NCBI RefSeq assembly: GCF_020559915.1
Contig: NZ_JAJCLZ010000003.1
Coordinates: 62,001 to 126,000 of the forward strand
Length of the DNA stretch: 64,000 nucleotides
From: Ruminococcus sp. 210702-SL.1.03
GTDB lineage: Bacteria > Bacillota > Clostridia > Oscillospirales > Ruminococcaceae
Direction: 5' to 3'
Under the pieces are notes generated by a model. That model searched no databases and had not been told where the DNA came from. It was given only the letters and a program-made list of their open reading frames with translations. The stretch's first letter is position 1, and every line of letters begins with the position of its first letter. Positions 15,602-24,366 of this stretch are shown here, piece by piece. The position numbers and the translations under genes were made by a program.

Positions 15602-16684
15602 ATGGACAATAACGGACAATGGTTTGATTTCAGCGGCGCTCCGAACGGCGGCTTCGGCTACAATAACCAGCTGAAAACGGCGCAGGCGAATGAAAAGCGC
15701 GCGCTTTTTAAAAACGCCTCATTTCTGGGCATTTTGCTGCTGCTGTATAATGTTTACAATTACATCTTTGTGCGGGTGTTCTATTTCGCCGCATATTCGA
15801 TAAAGCATGGCGGATTTACGCTGAGCCTAAACGAGGTGCGCAAGTATTTTTACGCCGACAGCTCCTCGCTCGGCTACTCCAGCTCTTTCAGCATGACGAT
15901 GAACCTCGCTGTGGTTGCGGCTTCGGTGATAATGCTGCTGCTTACCGCCGCGCTGCCTATGCGCATAAACGTTATGAGCATGCTGAAGCCGAAAAAGGGC
16001 TGCGTAAAGCAGGGCTTAAAGACCACGCCGATGTGCCTTACGCTGAATATGTTCATTTCGTACATAGTCGCGATATTCGTGGCTATGATGAGCGCGCAGG
16101 GCGTTACCGTGCCGGAGGCTGATTTTACCATCAACAAGCCCTCGACATACGCCGTGGTGATACAGCTTGTGTACGTCTGCGTTTTCGCGCCGATAGCTGA
16201 GGAGATAATCTACCGCGGGCTGGTGCTGAAATTGCTCTCGCCGTACGGCAAGGGTATGGCGGTATTTTTCTCGGCGCTGCTTTTTGGCATAATGCACGGC
16301 AACATACCGCAGGCGGTATCGGCGTTCGCGGGCGGGCTGATATACGCGGCTACGGCTGTATATTTCGACAGCATAGTGCCCACGATAATCATACACGTTT
16401 TGAACAACTGCTTCGCCAGCATCACCGATATAGGAAACGCAGTAGGCTTCGACCACGCTTATCAGCTATACTGCGCGCTGAATATCGTGATAATGTTCGC
16501 GGGAGTATACGCAATATTCGTCTACCTGCGCGGGCTGATAAAGGGCATACGCCAAAGCGAGCCGAAATGCGCTATGACGGGCGGCGCGCGCTGCATCACC
16601 GTGGCTACGAACGTATTCATGCTGATATATTTCGGACTGATGATATGGCAGTATGTGCGCAGTTTTTTGGCTTATAATCAATAG
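15602..16684 (+). CDS. CPBP-family intramembrane metalloprotease
   Basis: 360 residues with about eight membrane segments. The CPBP (Abi/CAAX protease and bacteriocin-processing) motifs are clear: motif 1 AEEIIYRGL (glutamates and Arg), motif 2 FGIMHGN (His) and motif 3 HVLNN (His, Asn). These residues bind the metal in Rce1-type proteases. A hydrophilic Gly/Asn-rich N-terminus of about 40 residues precedes the first helix. Members are implicated in peptide processing or immunity, but the substrate is unknown. AAGGAG lies a few bases before the ATG. It follows metF closely, without an obvious functional link. Confidence 0.9.
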   Translation: MDNNGQWFDFSGAPNGGFGYNNQLKTAQANEKRALFKNASFLGILLLLYNVYNYIFVRVFYFAAYSIKHGGFTLSLNEVRKYFYADSSSLGYSSSFSMTMNLAVVAASVIMLLLTAALPMRINVMSMLKPKKGCVKQGLKTTPMCLTLNMFISYIVAIFVAMMSAQGVTVPEADFTINKPSTYAVVIQLVYVCVFAPIAEEIIYRGLVLKLLSPYGKGMAVFFSALLFGIMHGNIPQAVSAFAGGLIYAATAVYFDSIVPTIIIHVLNNCFASITDIGNAVGFDHAYQLYCALNIVIMFAGVYAIFVYLRGLIKGIRQSEPKCAMTGGARCITVATNVFMLIYFGLMIWQYVRSFLAYNQ

Positions 16685-16703
16685 TTTTTAAGGAGAATGA
16701 CCT

Positions 16704-17294
16704 ATGTTTACAATGCCGCTGGGCATAGATATACCCGACATCAGCGGACTTAAAAGCGCTTACGAGATCAGCCGCGGGAACGAGGGCTGCATTTCGGCGC
16801 TGCTGAGCGCGGACAAGCTTTCGGGCTTTATAAACTCATTCGTCAGCGCTATGGCTGAGCCGATATTTTTCTTCATCGAACTGCCCTGCACGGCTGATGA
16901 GGAAAAGGCGCTGGGCGGTAAGTACAAGCTCTACTACCTCGACAACTGCACCAAGCCGGTCATCGCTGCGATAATGAAAACTTACGGTACGCTACTGATA
17001 AACGACGGCGTTTGCAGATTCGGCTTCGGCGGGAACGAGAGCGGCGACGAGCTGTATGTGCAGAGCTACAAGGTCATGAGCATATATTGCTCAAACGCGA
17101 AGCTGAAAGCAAAGACGGAAGAGCTGCTGAAAAAAGCGGGCGCTGAAAAGACCGCCGAGCTGCTTACTCCGTGGGATATATTATCGGAGGAAAACGGCGG
17201 CGTGTGCGTGCGCGCGGAGCAGGACGGCGTAAGCCTTTTCGACCTGCCCGAACTGCTGAAAGACGCAGGAATGTACAGCGCAGGAGTAGTTTGA
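16704..17294 (+). CDS. Conserved-looking soluble protein of unknown function
   Basis: 196 residues, no signal peptide or membrane helix, mixed alpha/beta character, with the C-terminal half ending in WDILSEENGGVCVRAEQDG and a Leu-rich tail. I do not recognise a domain. AAGGAGAATGACCT before the ATG gives a strong ribosome site at the chosen start; an alternative ATG lies 3 codons in. It sits between the CPBP protease and ppa in the metF operon and has ordinary codon use. Confidence 0.7.
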   Translation: MFTMPLGIDIPDISGLKSAYEISRGNEGCISALLSADKLSGFINSFVSAMAEPIFFFIELPCTADEEKALGGKYKLYYLDNCTKPVIAAIMKTYGTLLINDGVCRFGFGGNESGDELYVQSYKVMSIYCSNAKLKAKTEELLKKAGAEKTAELLTPWDILSEENGGVCVRAEQDGVSLFDLPELLKDAGMYSAGVV

Positions 17295-17345
17295 TAAGTA
17301 TAATTTTCCGCATTGCGGATGAAAAAAAGACAGGAGGAAAAATCT

Positions 17346-17876
17346 ATGAACATTCTTCACGATATTTCGCCTAAGGAGATCTCCAGCGAGAAGTTTACCG
17401 CAGTGATAGAGATACCTAAAGGCTCGAAAGTCAAGTACGAACTCGATAAGGCTACGGGTATGCTGAGAATGGATAGGATACTTTACACTTCTACCCATTA
17501 CCCCGCAAACTACGGATTTATCCCCCGCACCCATGCCGACGACGGCGACCCGCTCGACGTATTGGTGCTTTGCTCGGAAACTCTCGAGCCGATGTCGCTG
17601 GTAAGGTGCTACCCGATAGGCGTTATCAGCATGATGGATAACGGCGCGGCGGACGAGAAAATAATCTGCATACCCACCGCCGACCCCAGCTACAATACCT
17701 ATACCGACATCTCAGAGCTGCCGAAGCACATTTTTGAAGAGATGAGCCACTTCTTCTCGGTATACAAGCAGCTGGAGCACAAAGACACCGTGATCGACGA
17801 TGTGAAGGGCAAGGAAGAAGCCAAGAATATCATCGAGGCGTGCATCGGAAACTACATCGAAAAATTTTGCAAGTAA
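17346..17876 (+). CDS. ppa: Inorganic pyrophosphatase (family I)
   Basis: A 176-residue soluble family I pyrophosphatase. It hydrolyses PPi to phosphate with Mg, pulling biosynthetic reactions forward. The signature DGDPLDVLVL (about residues 60-69) holds three metal-binding aspartates. KVKYELDK and YPANYGFIP are also typical. The start at 17346 is chosen because AGGAGG lies 8 bases upstream. An in-frame ATG at 17313 would add 11 basic residues and place the ribosome site inside the gene. It ends the metF operon and is followed by a strong terminator. Confidence 0.95.
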   Translation: MNILHDISPKEISSEKFTAVIEIPKGSKVKYELDKATGMLRMDRILYTSTHYPANYGFIPRTHADDGDPLDVLVLCSETLEPMSLVRCYPIGVISMMDNGAADEKIICIPTADPSYNTYTDISELPKHIFEEMSHFFSVYKQLEHKDTVIDDVKGKEEAKNIIEACIGNYIEKFCK

Positions 17877-17891
17877 ATAATTGAAACTTCC

Positions 17892-17938
17892 GCAGAGGGG
17901 ACGTTTTTCACGCAGATGAAACGCCCCTCTGTTTTTTG
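17892..17938 (+). terminator. Terminator of the metF-ppa operon
   Basis: CAGAGGGG-A-CGTTT pairs with AAACG-CCCCTCTG around a 12-base loop and is followed by six T. Confidence 0.9.
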
Positions 17939-18129
17939 TTTCATAAAGCGGAGCAGGAAACAAAAAGTTTATAAAAAGTTCAGAAAAGCATTTTCGTGGC
18001 AGCAAATATTACAGAAAGCAAGATTTTGTTACCGTTTTGTCACTAAAAACAGCCTTTTTGAAACGCTTCGGTACGTTTTTTTGAACAGTTTTTGCGCTTT
18101 TTTGGACAATATCTGCTTGGTCTTGGTGG

Positions 18130-18158
18130 TTGACGAATACTATATATTGTGGTATAAT
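18130..18158 (+). promoter_or_regulatory. Distal promoter of the dcw cluster
   Basis: TTGACG, 17-base spacer, TATAAT. It would give a leader of about 300 bases before mraZ. Confidence 0.65.
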
Positions 18159-18334
18159 AGAAAAAATGAAAAATAACGCATATATTTAGCACACGGCGCT
18201 TAGAAAAGTACTTAGGTTACAAAATTGTAATCTTTTCCTGAAAAGCTGTAACTTTTATCCCCTGAAAGCCGCTTTTGAAACGTTTTCATCTAATTGCCGA
18301 CGCATTTTTCACGCGTTTTTGGCATATTTTACTG

Positions 18335-18363
18335 TTGCAATTTTATCTTATATGGTGTATAAT
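18335..18363 (+). promoter_or_regulatory. Proximal promoter of the dcw cluster
   Basis: TTGCAA, 17-base spacer, TATAAT. The MraZ repeats begin 9 bases after the -10. Confidence 0.75.
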
Positions 18364-18371
18364 TAAGTTGC

Positions 18372-18441
18372 AGGGGTGAAATGTGCGTAAAAGTGGTGAA
18401 ACGTCCCACAAAATTCGTACATATCCGCCCGCAGTGGTGAA
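18372..18441 (+). promoter_or_regulatory. MraZ box (repeats of RGGGGTGAA / GTGGTGAA type)
   Basis: AGGGGTGAA (18372), AGTGGTGAA (18392) and AGTGGTGAA (18433) are direct repeats spaced 20 and 41 bases apart, i.e. multiples of about two helical turns. They lie between the proximal promoter and mraZ. MraZ is known to bind such G-rich direct repeats ahead of its own gene. Confidence 0.75.
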
Positions 18442-18464
18442 TTTTGCGAAAGGGGGCGAACAGA

Positions 18465-18896
18465 TTGCAGACAAGTATGCTTACGGGAACGTATAACCAG
18501 TCGATGGATCAGAAGGGCAGAATGGCTTTTCCCTCCAAGCTGCGCGAGATAATGGGCGAGCGGCTGATAGTTACCAAGGGCGTAGACGGCTGCCTGTTCG
18601 TTTACTCGGTGGAAGATTTCGCCCAAAAAGCCGAAAAGCTAAAGGCTCTGCCGATGGCGCAGGGGCTAAGGCTGCAGCGCAGCTTTATGGCAAACGCCGT
18701 AGAACTCGAGGCGGACAAGCAGGGCAGGATACTCATACCCGCTATACTGCGCTCGATAGCCGCGCTGGAAAAAGACATTACCGTGGTGGGCGTTTCCGAC
18801 CACTGCGAGATATGGGATCAGAAGCGCTGGGAGGAATTTAATCTCAGCATAACCGATGAGATGCTCATGCAGGCACTGGAGGGAGCTGATTTCTGA
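18465..18896 (+). CDS. mraZ: Transcriptional regulator MraZ
   Basis: About 143 residues with the two SpoVT/AbrB-like repeats of MraZ: GTYNQSMDQKGRMAFPSKLRE and a second around VELEADKQGRILIPAILR. It forms ring-shaped DNA-binding oligomers that control the dcw operon. A TTG at 18465 is chosen as the start because AGGGGG lies 8 bases upstream. The conventional-looking ATG at 18477 (MLTGTYNQ) is 20 bases away from it. Either way the mature fold is unaffected. Its TGA overlaps the ATG of rsmH, so translation is coupled. Repeats of its likely binding site precede the gene. Confidence 0.92.
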   Translation: MQTSMLTGTYNQSMDQKGRMAFPSKLREIMGERLIVTKGVDGCLFVYSVEDFAQKAEKLKALPMAQGLRLQRSFMANAVELEADKQGRILIPAILRSIAALEKDITVVGVSDHCEIWDQKRWEEFNLSITDEMLMQALEGADF

Positions 18897-19828
18897 TGGA
18901 AGAATTTAAGCATATCTCAGTTCTGCTGAATGAAACGATAGAGCTTCTCGATATAAAGCCCGACGGTATATACGTTGACGGTACGGCGGGCGGCGCGGGA
19001 CATTCGCGCGAGATAGCAAAAAGGCTCGACCCCGAAAATGGCAGGCTTTACGCGCTAGACCGCGACCCCGAGGCTGTAAAGGTGGCTGGCGAAAGGCTGG
19101 CGGGTCTGCCCGCGCAGGTGATACACGCCGACTTCGCCGATATGCGCGCCGCACTGAAAAATGTGGGCGTAGAAAAGGTGCAGGGCGTTCTGCTCGACCT
19201 AGGCGTATCGTCTTACCAGCTCGATACCGCGCGCAGGGGATTTTCCTACCACGCCGACGCTCCGCTGGATATGCGCATGAGCAGCGAGGGTATGTCCGCG
19301 AAGGATCTTGTGAACACATGGTCTTACGAAGATCTGCGGCGGATACTTTACGATTACGGAGAAGAAAAGTTCGCGCCCGCCATCGCAAAGGCGATAGTTG
19401 CAGCGCGTGAGATAAAGCCGATAGAAACTACCGGCGAGCTTGCAGAGCTTGTAAAAAGCTCGGTTCCGCAGAGGGTGCGCAGAGAGAAAAATCCCTGCAA
19501 AAAGACTTTTCAGGCGGTGCGCATAGCCGTCAATGACGAAATGGGTCAGCTGGACCGCGCGCTTGACGAAGCTTTCGAGCTGCTCGCGCCCGGCGGCAGA
19601 CTTGCGATAATCACTTTCCACTCGCTGGAGGACAGAATGGTGAAGCGCAGATTTGCGGAGTTTTGCAAAGGCTGCACCTGCCCGCCCGAGTTTCCGCAGT
19701 GCGTGTGCGGAAAGACGCCGAGGGCTAAGGCAGTGACCCGCAAGCCCGTTACCGCCGCGGAGGAAGAGCTTGAGCACAACAACCGCAGCCGCAGCGCGAA
19801 GCTGAGAGTTGTGGAGAAGATAAAGTAA
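18896..19828 (+). CDS. rsmH: 16S rRNA (cytosine1402-N4)-methyltransferase
   Basis: A 310-residue SAM-dependent methyltransferase (MraW). It carries the SAM motif VDGTAGGAGHS near residue 26-36, DLGVSSYQLD, and the C-terminal FHSLEDRMVKR and HNNRSRSAKLRV segments. It methylates C1402 in the ribosomal decoding centre. Its place after mraZ with a one-base overlap is the standard dcw arrangement. Full length. Confidence 0.97.
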   Translation: MEEFKHISVLLNETIELLDIKPDGIYVDGTAGGAGHSREIAKRLDPENGRLYALDRDPEAVKVAGERLAGLPAQVIHADFADMRAALKNVGVEKVQGVLLDLGVSSYQLDTARRGFSYHADAPLDMRMSSEGMSAKDLVNTWSYEDLRRILYDYGEEKFAPAIAKAIVAAREIKPIETTGELAELVKSSVPQRVRREKNPCKKTFQAVRIAVNDEMGQLDRALDEAFELLAPGGRLAIITFHSLEDRMVKRRFAEFCKGCTCPPEFPQCVCGKTPRAKAVTRKPVTAAEEELEHNNRSRSAKLRVVEKIK

Positions 19829-19871
19829 CCACAAGAACAGATACATTTTAAAAGTAAGGAGGTCGAAGAAC

Positions 19872-20354
19872 ATGGCAGTAAATATGAATTTGGCGTATGA
19901 GTACGAGAATTACGATATGCTCGATGAGCACGAGGAAAAGTACGCTGAGAAGATACGCCGCAAAAGGTCGGCGAACAAGCGCAGGAAATTTGCCGCGAAT
20001 ATGAAGATAGTGATAGCGGCGATCATAGTTCTGGCTCTGTTCTCGATCATGACATACGGCAGGGTAGAGCTTTCAAAGCTTTACACCGACAATACAGAGC
20101 TTCAGTCGCAGCTTACAACGCTGCAAAACGAGAACATCAGCTTAGAGTCAGAGCTGGCGCAAAAGACGGGTCTTACTAAGGTAGAGGATTTCGCCGAAAA
20201 TCAGCTCGGTCTGCAAAAGCTGGATAAATCGCAGATAGAATATGTCGAGATAGATGAAAAGACCACCGCCGAGGTGGTAACGCCAGAGGACTCGAATATC
20301 TTTGTAAAGATAAAAGATTGGTTCAAAGGGGCGCTGGAATATCTCGGACTGTAA
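19872..20354 (+). CDS. ftsL: FtsL-like septum protein
   Basis: A 160-residue single-pass protein. A charged cytoplasmic N-terminus (about 1-43, many Lys/Arg) precedes one membrane helix at about 45-64, and a heptad coiled coil follows at about 66-100 (LSKLYTDNTELQSQLTTLQ). The EDFAENQLGLQKLD segment is typical of FtsL/DivIC proteins. The position between rsmH and the division penicillin-binding protein identifies it as FtsL. It would form the FtsQ-FtsL-FtsB-type complex at the septum. The AAGGAGG ribosome site precedes the ATG. Confidence 0.88.
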   Translation: MAVNMNLAYEYENYDMLDEHEEKYAEKIRRKRSANKRRKFAANMKIVIAAIIVLALFSIMTYGRVELSKLYTDNTELQSQLTTLQNENISLESELAQKTGLTKVEDFAENQLGLQKLDKSQIEYVEIDEKTTAEVVTPEDSNIFVKIKDWFKGALEYLGL

Positions 20355-20369
20355 CAGAATATTTATTAA

Positions 20370-20412
20370 GAAAGTTAAGAACATCAGTTATTGTGTGCTT
20401 AGCTTTCTTGTT
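20370..20412 (+). repeat. Imperfect inverted repeat between ftsL and the PBP gene
   Basis: AAGAAAG..AAG and CTT..CTTTCTT arms enclose about 18 bases in the 163-base gap. It may act as a processing or partial termination site within the operon; there is no strong T tract. Confidence 0.35.
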
Positions 20413-20517
20413 CTATAAAAAATAAGAAATATTTTGGAAGAAAGCAACGCTGAAACATAAATTTTTGGAAACACCATACAGCCAGATAGCAGAAGAAAGG
20501 AAAGGGCTTTAAATATC

Positions 20518-22845
20518 ATGACAGACAGACCCAGCGAAAGAATGCGCCGCCGCCTGCTGGTGTGGATGACGGTAATAATGCTGATAGTAGTAATATACAC
20601 AGTAGCCTGCATATTCAAGGTTTCAGTAAAAGAGAGCAAAAAGTGGCAGACGCTTGCCAATTCTCAGCAGATAACCAGCACCACAGTTTCCGCCTCGCGC
20701 GGCACTATCTACGATACTAACGGGCAGGTGCTCGCGCAGAGCGCTACCGTATACACCGTGTATACCGACTGCGCTATGCTTTGGGAATACCTCGACGCTA
20801 AGGACGACAAGATACTGGAGTACAAGGCGGCGATAGCCGATGAATCAGACGAGAAAAAGCGCGCGGGCTATCAGGAAAAGCTCGACGCCTGTAAATCATC
20901 GCAGGAAACTTACGACTCGCTCGTGAAATTTATGGCTAAGACCCTCGACCTCGACGAAAGCAAGATAGAGGGATATTTCAGCGATAAAAACAGCCGCTAC
21001 GTTATCATGAAAAAAGAGGTAGAAAAGACCGACGCGGATAAGATAGAGAAGTTCCTAACCGAAAATTCGCTCGACGGCATACGCTGCGACCCCACTACTA
21101 AGCGTTTTTACCCGCAGAACAGCCTTGCCGCTAACGTGATAGGCCATACCAATTACGATGGCGAGGGCATTTACGGATTGGAATCTTACTACAACGAGTA
21201 CCTCTCGGGCGTTGACGGCAGAATAGTCACTGCTGCCGATAAGTACGGTACCGAGATACCTTATAAGTACAAGCAGAGCTACGACGCGCAGGACGGTGAC
21301 TCGCTTTATCTGAACATCGACATGAATATCCAGTATTATCTGGAAAAAGCTTTGGCGGACTGCGTTTCCGAAAACAAGCCTGCCGAGCGCGCCTGCGGCA
21401 TAATCATGAACCCGAAAACGGGTGAAGTTTACGCAATGGCGACAAATTACAGCTACGACCCCAATGAACCTGCTGAGATAAGCGACGACGCTACCGCGAG
21501 AAAGCTCGCTATGCTCGACGAAAACTCGCAGAAGTACAAAGACCTACGCCTAGACGCATGGAGCACCGAGTGGAAGAACAAGGCTATCTCGGAACTGTAC
21601 TTCCCCGGCTCGGTATTCAAGGTAATAACAGGCTCGGCGGCGCTTGAAGAAAAGGCCATAACGCTGACGGACGTTTTCAGCTGCGGCACTTCCATACACG
21701 TCGAAGACCGCGACTTTAACTGCTGGTCTACTACCGACCACGGCGCGCAGAACCTTCAGCAAGCTATGGCAAACTCCTGCAACCCCGCTTTCGTACAGAT
21801 AGGTCAGCGGCTGGGCATGGAGGGCTTCTTCAAATATTTGCAGGCTTACGGTTTTACCGAAAAGACGGGCATAGACCTCCCCGGCGAATCGAACGCTATT
21901 TATATGCCGCTCGAGAACATGGGTCAGGTAGCCCTCGCTTCTGAATCTTTCGGACAGACCAACAAGGTAACGCCTATACAGATGATAACCGCATATTCGG
22001 CGGCGATAAACGGCGGCTACCTCGTTACCCCGCAGGTGGTGAACAAGATCTACGACTGCAACGGCAACGTTGTAAAGGACTACCAGCCCGTTATAAAGCG
22101 CCAGGTGATCTCAGAGGACACCAGCGCCGCTATGCGCGAGATACTGGAAAACGTAGTATCTACCAACACCGGCTCTAACTCGTACATACAGGGCTACCGC
22201 ATAGGCGGTAAGTCGGGTACTTCGCAGAAGATAGATGTTGACGCTACCGGTAATACCTACGTTTCGTCCTACTGCGCTTTCGCGCCCGCCGACGATCCAG
22301 AGGTCATCATGCTCGTAATGGTAGATGACCCGCAGGGCGAGAAATTCTACGGCAGCCAGGTGGCAGCCCCCGTTTGCACTCAGGTGCTTTCAGAAGTTCT
22401 GCCCTACCTAGGCTTTTTCCCCGAATACACTGATGAAGAGCTTGCCGAGCTGGAAGTTTCCGTGCCGAACGTAGAGTACCACACGGTTTCCGAAGCGAAG
22501 CAGACCATGAGCGCGCTCGGACTTGAAGTAAACGTAGTAGGCGACGGCGACACTGTACTGCGCCAAAGCCCAACGGGCGTTTCGATAGAGCGCGGCGGCA
22601 CGATAGTGTTTTACACCGATAACACCACTCCCGAAGAAACGGTATCTGTACCGAACGTAGAGGGTCTTTCAAAAGAATATGCAAAACAGCTGCTGCAAAG
22701 CTACGGCCTGAACATGACGGCGGAAGGCTCTGCGGCGAACGACGCGAACGCCTACGCCATAGCAAACGAAACGGCGGGCAGAACGGTAGCCGTCGGCACG
22801 GCTATCTCGGTAAGCTTTGCGCAGTACACGGTAGAATCACAATAA
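20518..22845 (+). CDS. Class B penicillin-binding protein with two PASTA domains (division transpeptidase, FtsI/PBP2B type)
   Basis: 775 residues: short cytoplasmic end, one membrane helix (about 13-33), a PBP dimerisation domain with ASRGTIYDTNG, then the transpeptidase domain. The active-site motifs are Ser365 in PGSVFK, SCN at 420-422 and KSGTS at 565-569. Two PASTA domains (about 645-700 and 710-770) each start SVPNVE. It cross-links septal peptidoglycan. PASTA domains favour a PBP2B/SpoVD-type protein, and the location after ftsL favours the vegetative division enzyme, although spoVD homologues sit here too. An insertion of charged residues lies at about 90-170 (DESDEKKRAGYQEKLDA). Confidence 0.93.
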   Translation: MTDRPSERMRRRLLVWMTVIMLIVVIYTVACIFKVSVKESKKWQTLANSQQITSTTVSASRGTIYDTNGQVLAQSATVYTVYTDCAMLWEYLDAKDDKILEYKAAIADESDEKKRAGYQEKLDACKSSQETYDSLVKFMAKTLDLDESKIEGYFSDKNSRYVIMKKEVEKTDADKIEKFLTENSLDGIRCDPTTKRFYPQNSLAANVIGHTNYDGEGIYGLESYYNEYLSGVDGRIVTAADKYGTEIPYKYKQSYDAQDGDSLYLNIDMNIQYYLEKALADCVSENKPAERACGIIMNPKTGEVYAMATNYSYDPNEPAEISDDATARKLAMLDENSQKYKDLRLDAWSTEWKNKAISELYFPGSVFKVITGSAALEEKAITLTDVFSCGTSIHVEDRDFNCWSTTDHGAQNLQQAMANSCNPAFVQIGQRLGMEGFFKYLQAYGFTEKTGIDLPGESNAIYMPLENMGQVALASESFGQTNKVTPIQMITAYSAAINGGYLVTPQVVNKIYDCNGNVVKDYQPVIKRQVISEDTSAAMREILENVVSTNTGSNSYIQGYRIGGKSGTSQKIDVDATGNTYVSSYCAFAPADDPEVIMLVMVDDPQGEKFYGSQVAAPVCTQVLSEVLPYLGFFPEYTDEELAELEVSVPNVEYHTVSEAKQTMSALGLEVNVVGDGDTVLRQSPTGVSIERGGTIVFYTDNTTPEETVSVPNVEGLSKEYAKQLLQSYGLNMTAEGSAANDANAYAIANETAGRTVAVGTAISVSFAQYTVESQ

Positions 22846-22866
22846 TCATATTAAGGACGCGATAAA

Positions 22867-24321
22867 ATGAAACTTAAAGAGCTTGTAAAAGACTTGGATA
22901 TCGAGTGCGGAGGTCTGGGAGATACTGAGATAACGGGCGTTACCTCAGACACCCGCAGCACCCCCAAGGAGGGATTTGCTTTCGTCTGCATAAAGGGCGG
23001 CAGCTTCGACGGACACAGCGCGGCGGCTGATATGGTAAAGCGCGGCGCGGCGGTGGTATTCTGCGAGCGCGACTTAGGGCTGGCTCAGCAGATAATAGTT
23101 GAAAACACCCGCGAATTTTACCCGCACCTCTGCGCGGCATGGTTCGGCAACCCCGAGCGCGAGCTGACTATGATAGGCGTTACGGGCACGAACGGCAAGA
23201 CCACTATAACCACCGTTCTGAAAAAAACGCTGATGGCTTTCGGCAAAAAGTCGGGACTCATCGGCACTTGTCAGAACGAGATAGGCGAAGAGATACTGCC
23301 TACCGCGCGCACCACTCCCGAGCCGTATGACCTTTTTGAGCTGCTGCGCAAAATGGCTGACGCGGGCTGCGAATACGCGGTGATGGAGGTTTCCTCGCAG
23401 GGTCTGGCGCAGAAGAGAACAGGTCCCTGCCACTACAAAGTCGGCGTTTTCACCAACCTCACGCAGGACCATCTTGACGTGCACGGCAGCATGGAAAATT
23501 ATTATCAGGCGAAAAAGCTGCTTTTCGGCATATGCGATACCGCTGTGATCAACATCGACGATGAGTACGGCAGACGCTATCTGCGCGAGATAACTTGTCC
23601 CGCAAAGACGTTTTCTGCGGCAGAGCCTGCTGATTTTTACGCTGAGGATATAACCCTCGGCGCGGGCGGAGTAAAGTACGTTTACTGCGACGGTAAATCG
23701 AAGCACAACGTGAATTTCGCGATGCCTGGTCTTTTCAACGTTTCAAATTCGCTGGCGGTCATCGCCTGCTGTGAAACGCTGGGCTTTGAGCCGAAAGCCG
23801 TTATCCGCGAGCTGAACACTATGAAAGGCGTTCGCGGCAGGGCTGAGGTAGTGCCTACGGGCAGAGATTTCACCGTTATCTGCGACTACGCGCACACGCC
23901 TGACGCACTTGAAAATGTGCTGAAAGCTATCCGCAACGGCGCAAAGGGCAAGGTAAAGTGCCTTTTCGGCTGCGGCGGAAACCGCGACGCGGGCAAGCGT
24001 CCGAAGATGGCGGCTGCGGCGGCGGACAACGCTGATTTTCTGATAGTTACCAGCGATAACCCCCGCAACGAAGACCCCGACGCGATAATCGAGGACGTGC
24101 TGAAAGGGCTCGAGGGCAAGACCACCCCGTATATCCGCATGACCGATAGGCGCGAGGCTATACACTGGGCAGTAAAGCACGCGGAAAAGGACGATATAAT
24201 AGTGCTGGCGGGCAAGGGTCATGAAGATTACCAGATACTTGCGGGCGGCGTAAAGATACATTTCGACGAGCGCGAGGTAGTAGCCGAAGCGCTTGCGGAG
24301 CTGGCAGCCGAGGGCAAGTGA
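22867..24321 (+). CDS. murE: UDP-MurNAc-L-Ala-D-Glu:meso-diaminopimelate ligase
   Basis: A 484-residue Mur ligase with all three domains. The ATP loop GVTGTNGKTT is near residue 104-113. The DNPRNEDP motif at about 397-404 is the known signature for meso-diaminopimelate rather than lysine as added amino acid, so the wall should be mDAP type. It adds the third residue of the stem peptide in the cytoplasm. It starts 21 bases after the PBP gene, with murF 45 bases downstream. Confidence 0.96.
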   Translation: MKLKELVKDLDIECGGLGDTEITGVTSDTRSTPKEGFAFVCIKGGSFDGHSAAADMVKRGAAVVFCERDLGLAQQIIVENTREFYPHLCAAWFGNPERELTMIGVTGTNGKTTITTVLKKTLMAFGKKSGLIGTCQNEIGEEILPTARTTPEPYDLFELLRKMADAGCEYAVMEVSSQGLAQKRTGPCHYKVGVFTNLTQDHLDVHGSMENYYQAKKLLFGICDTAVINIDDEYGRRYLREITCPAKTFSAAEPADFYAEDITLGAGGVKYVYCDGKSKHNVNFAMPGLFNVSNSLAVIACCETLGFEPKAVIRELNTMKGVRGRAEVVPTGRDFTVICDYAHTPDALENVLKAIRNGAKGKVKCLFGCGGNRDAGKRPKMAAAAADNADFLIVTSDNPRNEDPDAIIEDVLKGLEGKTTPYIRMTDRREAIHWAVKHAEKDDIIVLAGKGHEDYQILAGGVKIHFDEREVVAEALAELAAEGK

Positions 24322-24366
24322 CACCTGCAAAGCATAGATAAACAAAGGAAAAGAGGTCGGTAAGTA

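Larger units (their letters stand above)
17939..18464. other. Long upstream region of the dcw cluster
   Basis: More than 500 AT-rich bases between ppa and mraZ. The first 190 bases show nothing I can support. An 86-codon frame at 17916-18176 overlaps the terminator and has no ribosome site, so it is rejected. The rest holds two promoters, a TTACAA/TTGTAA repeat near 18216-18230, a partial LacI-like core (18275-18288) and the MraZ repeats. Confidence 0.6.

Noticed and set aside
17916-18176. An 86-codon frame in the ppa-mraZ gap
   Set aside because: Starts within the ppa terminator, has no ribosome site and ends at the distal dcw promoter.
18275-18288. TTGAAACGTTTTCA as a cre site before mraZ
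   Set aside because: Two mismatches to the cre consensus and no metabolic reason at this locus.
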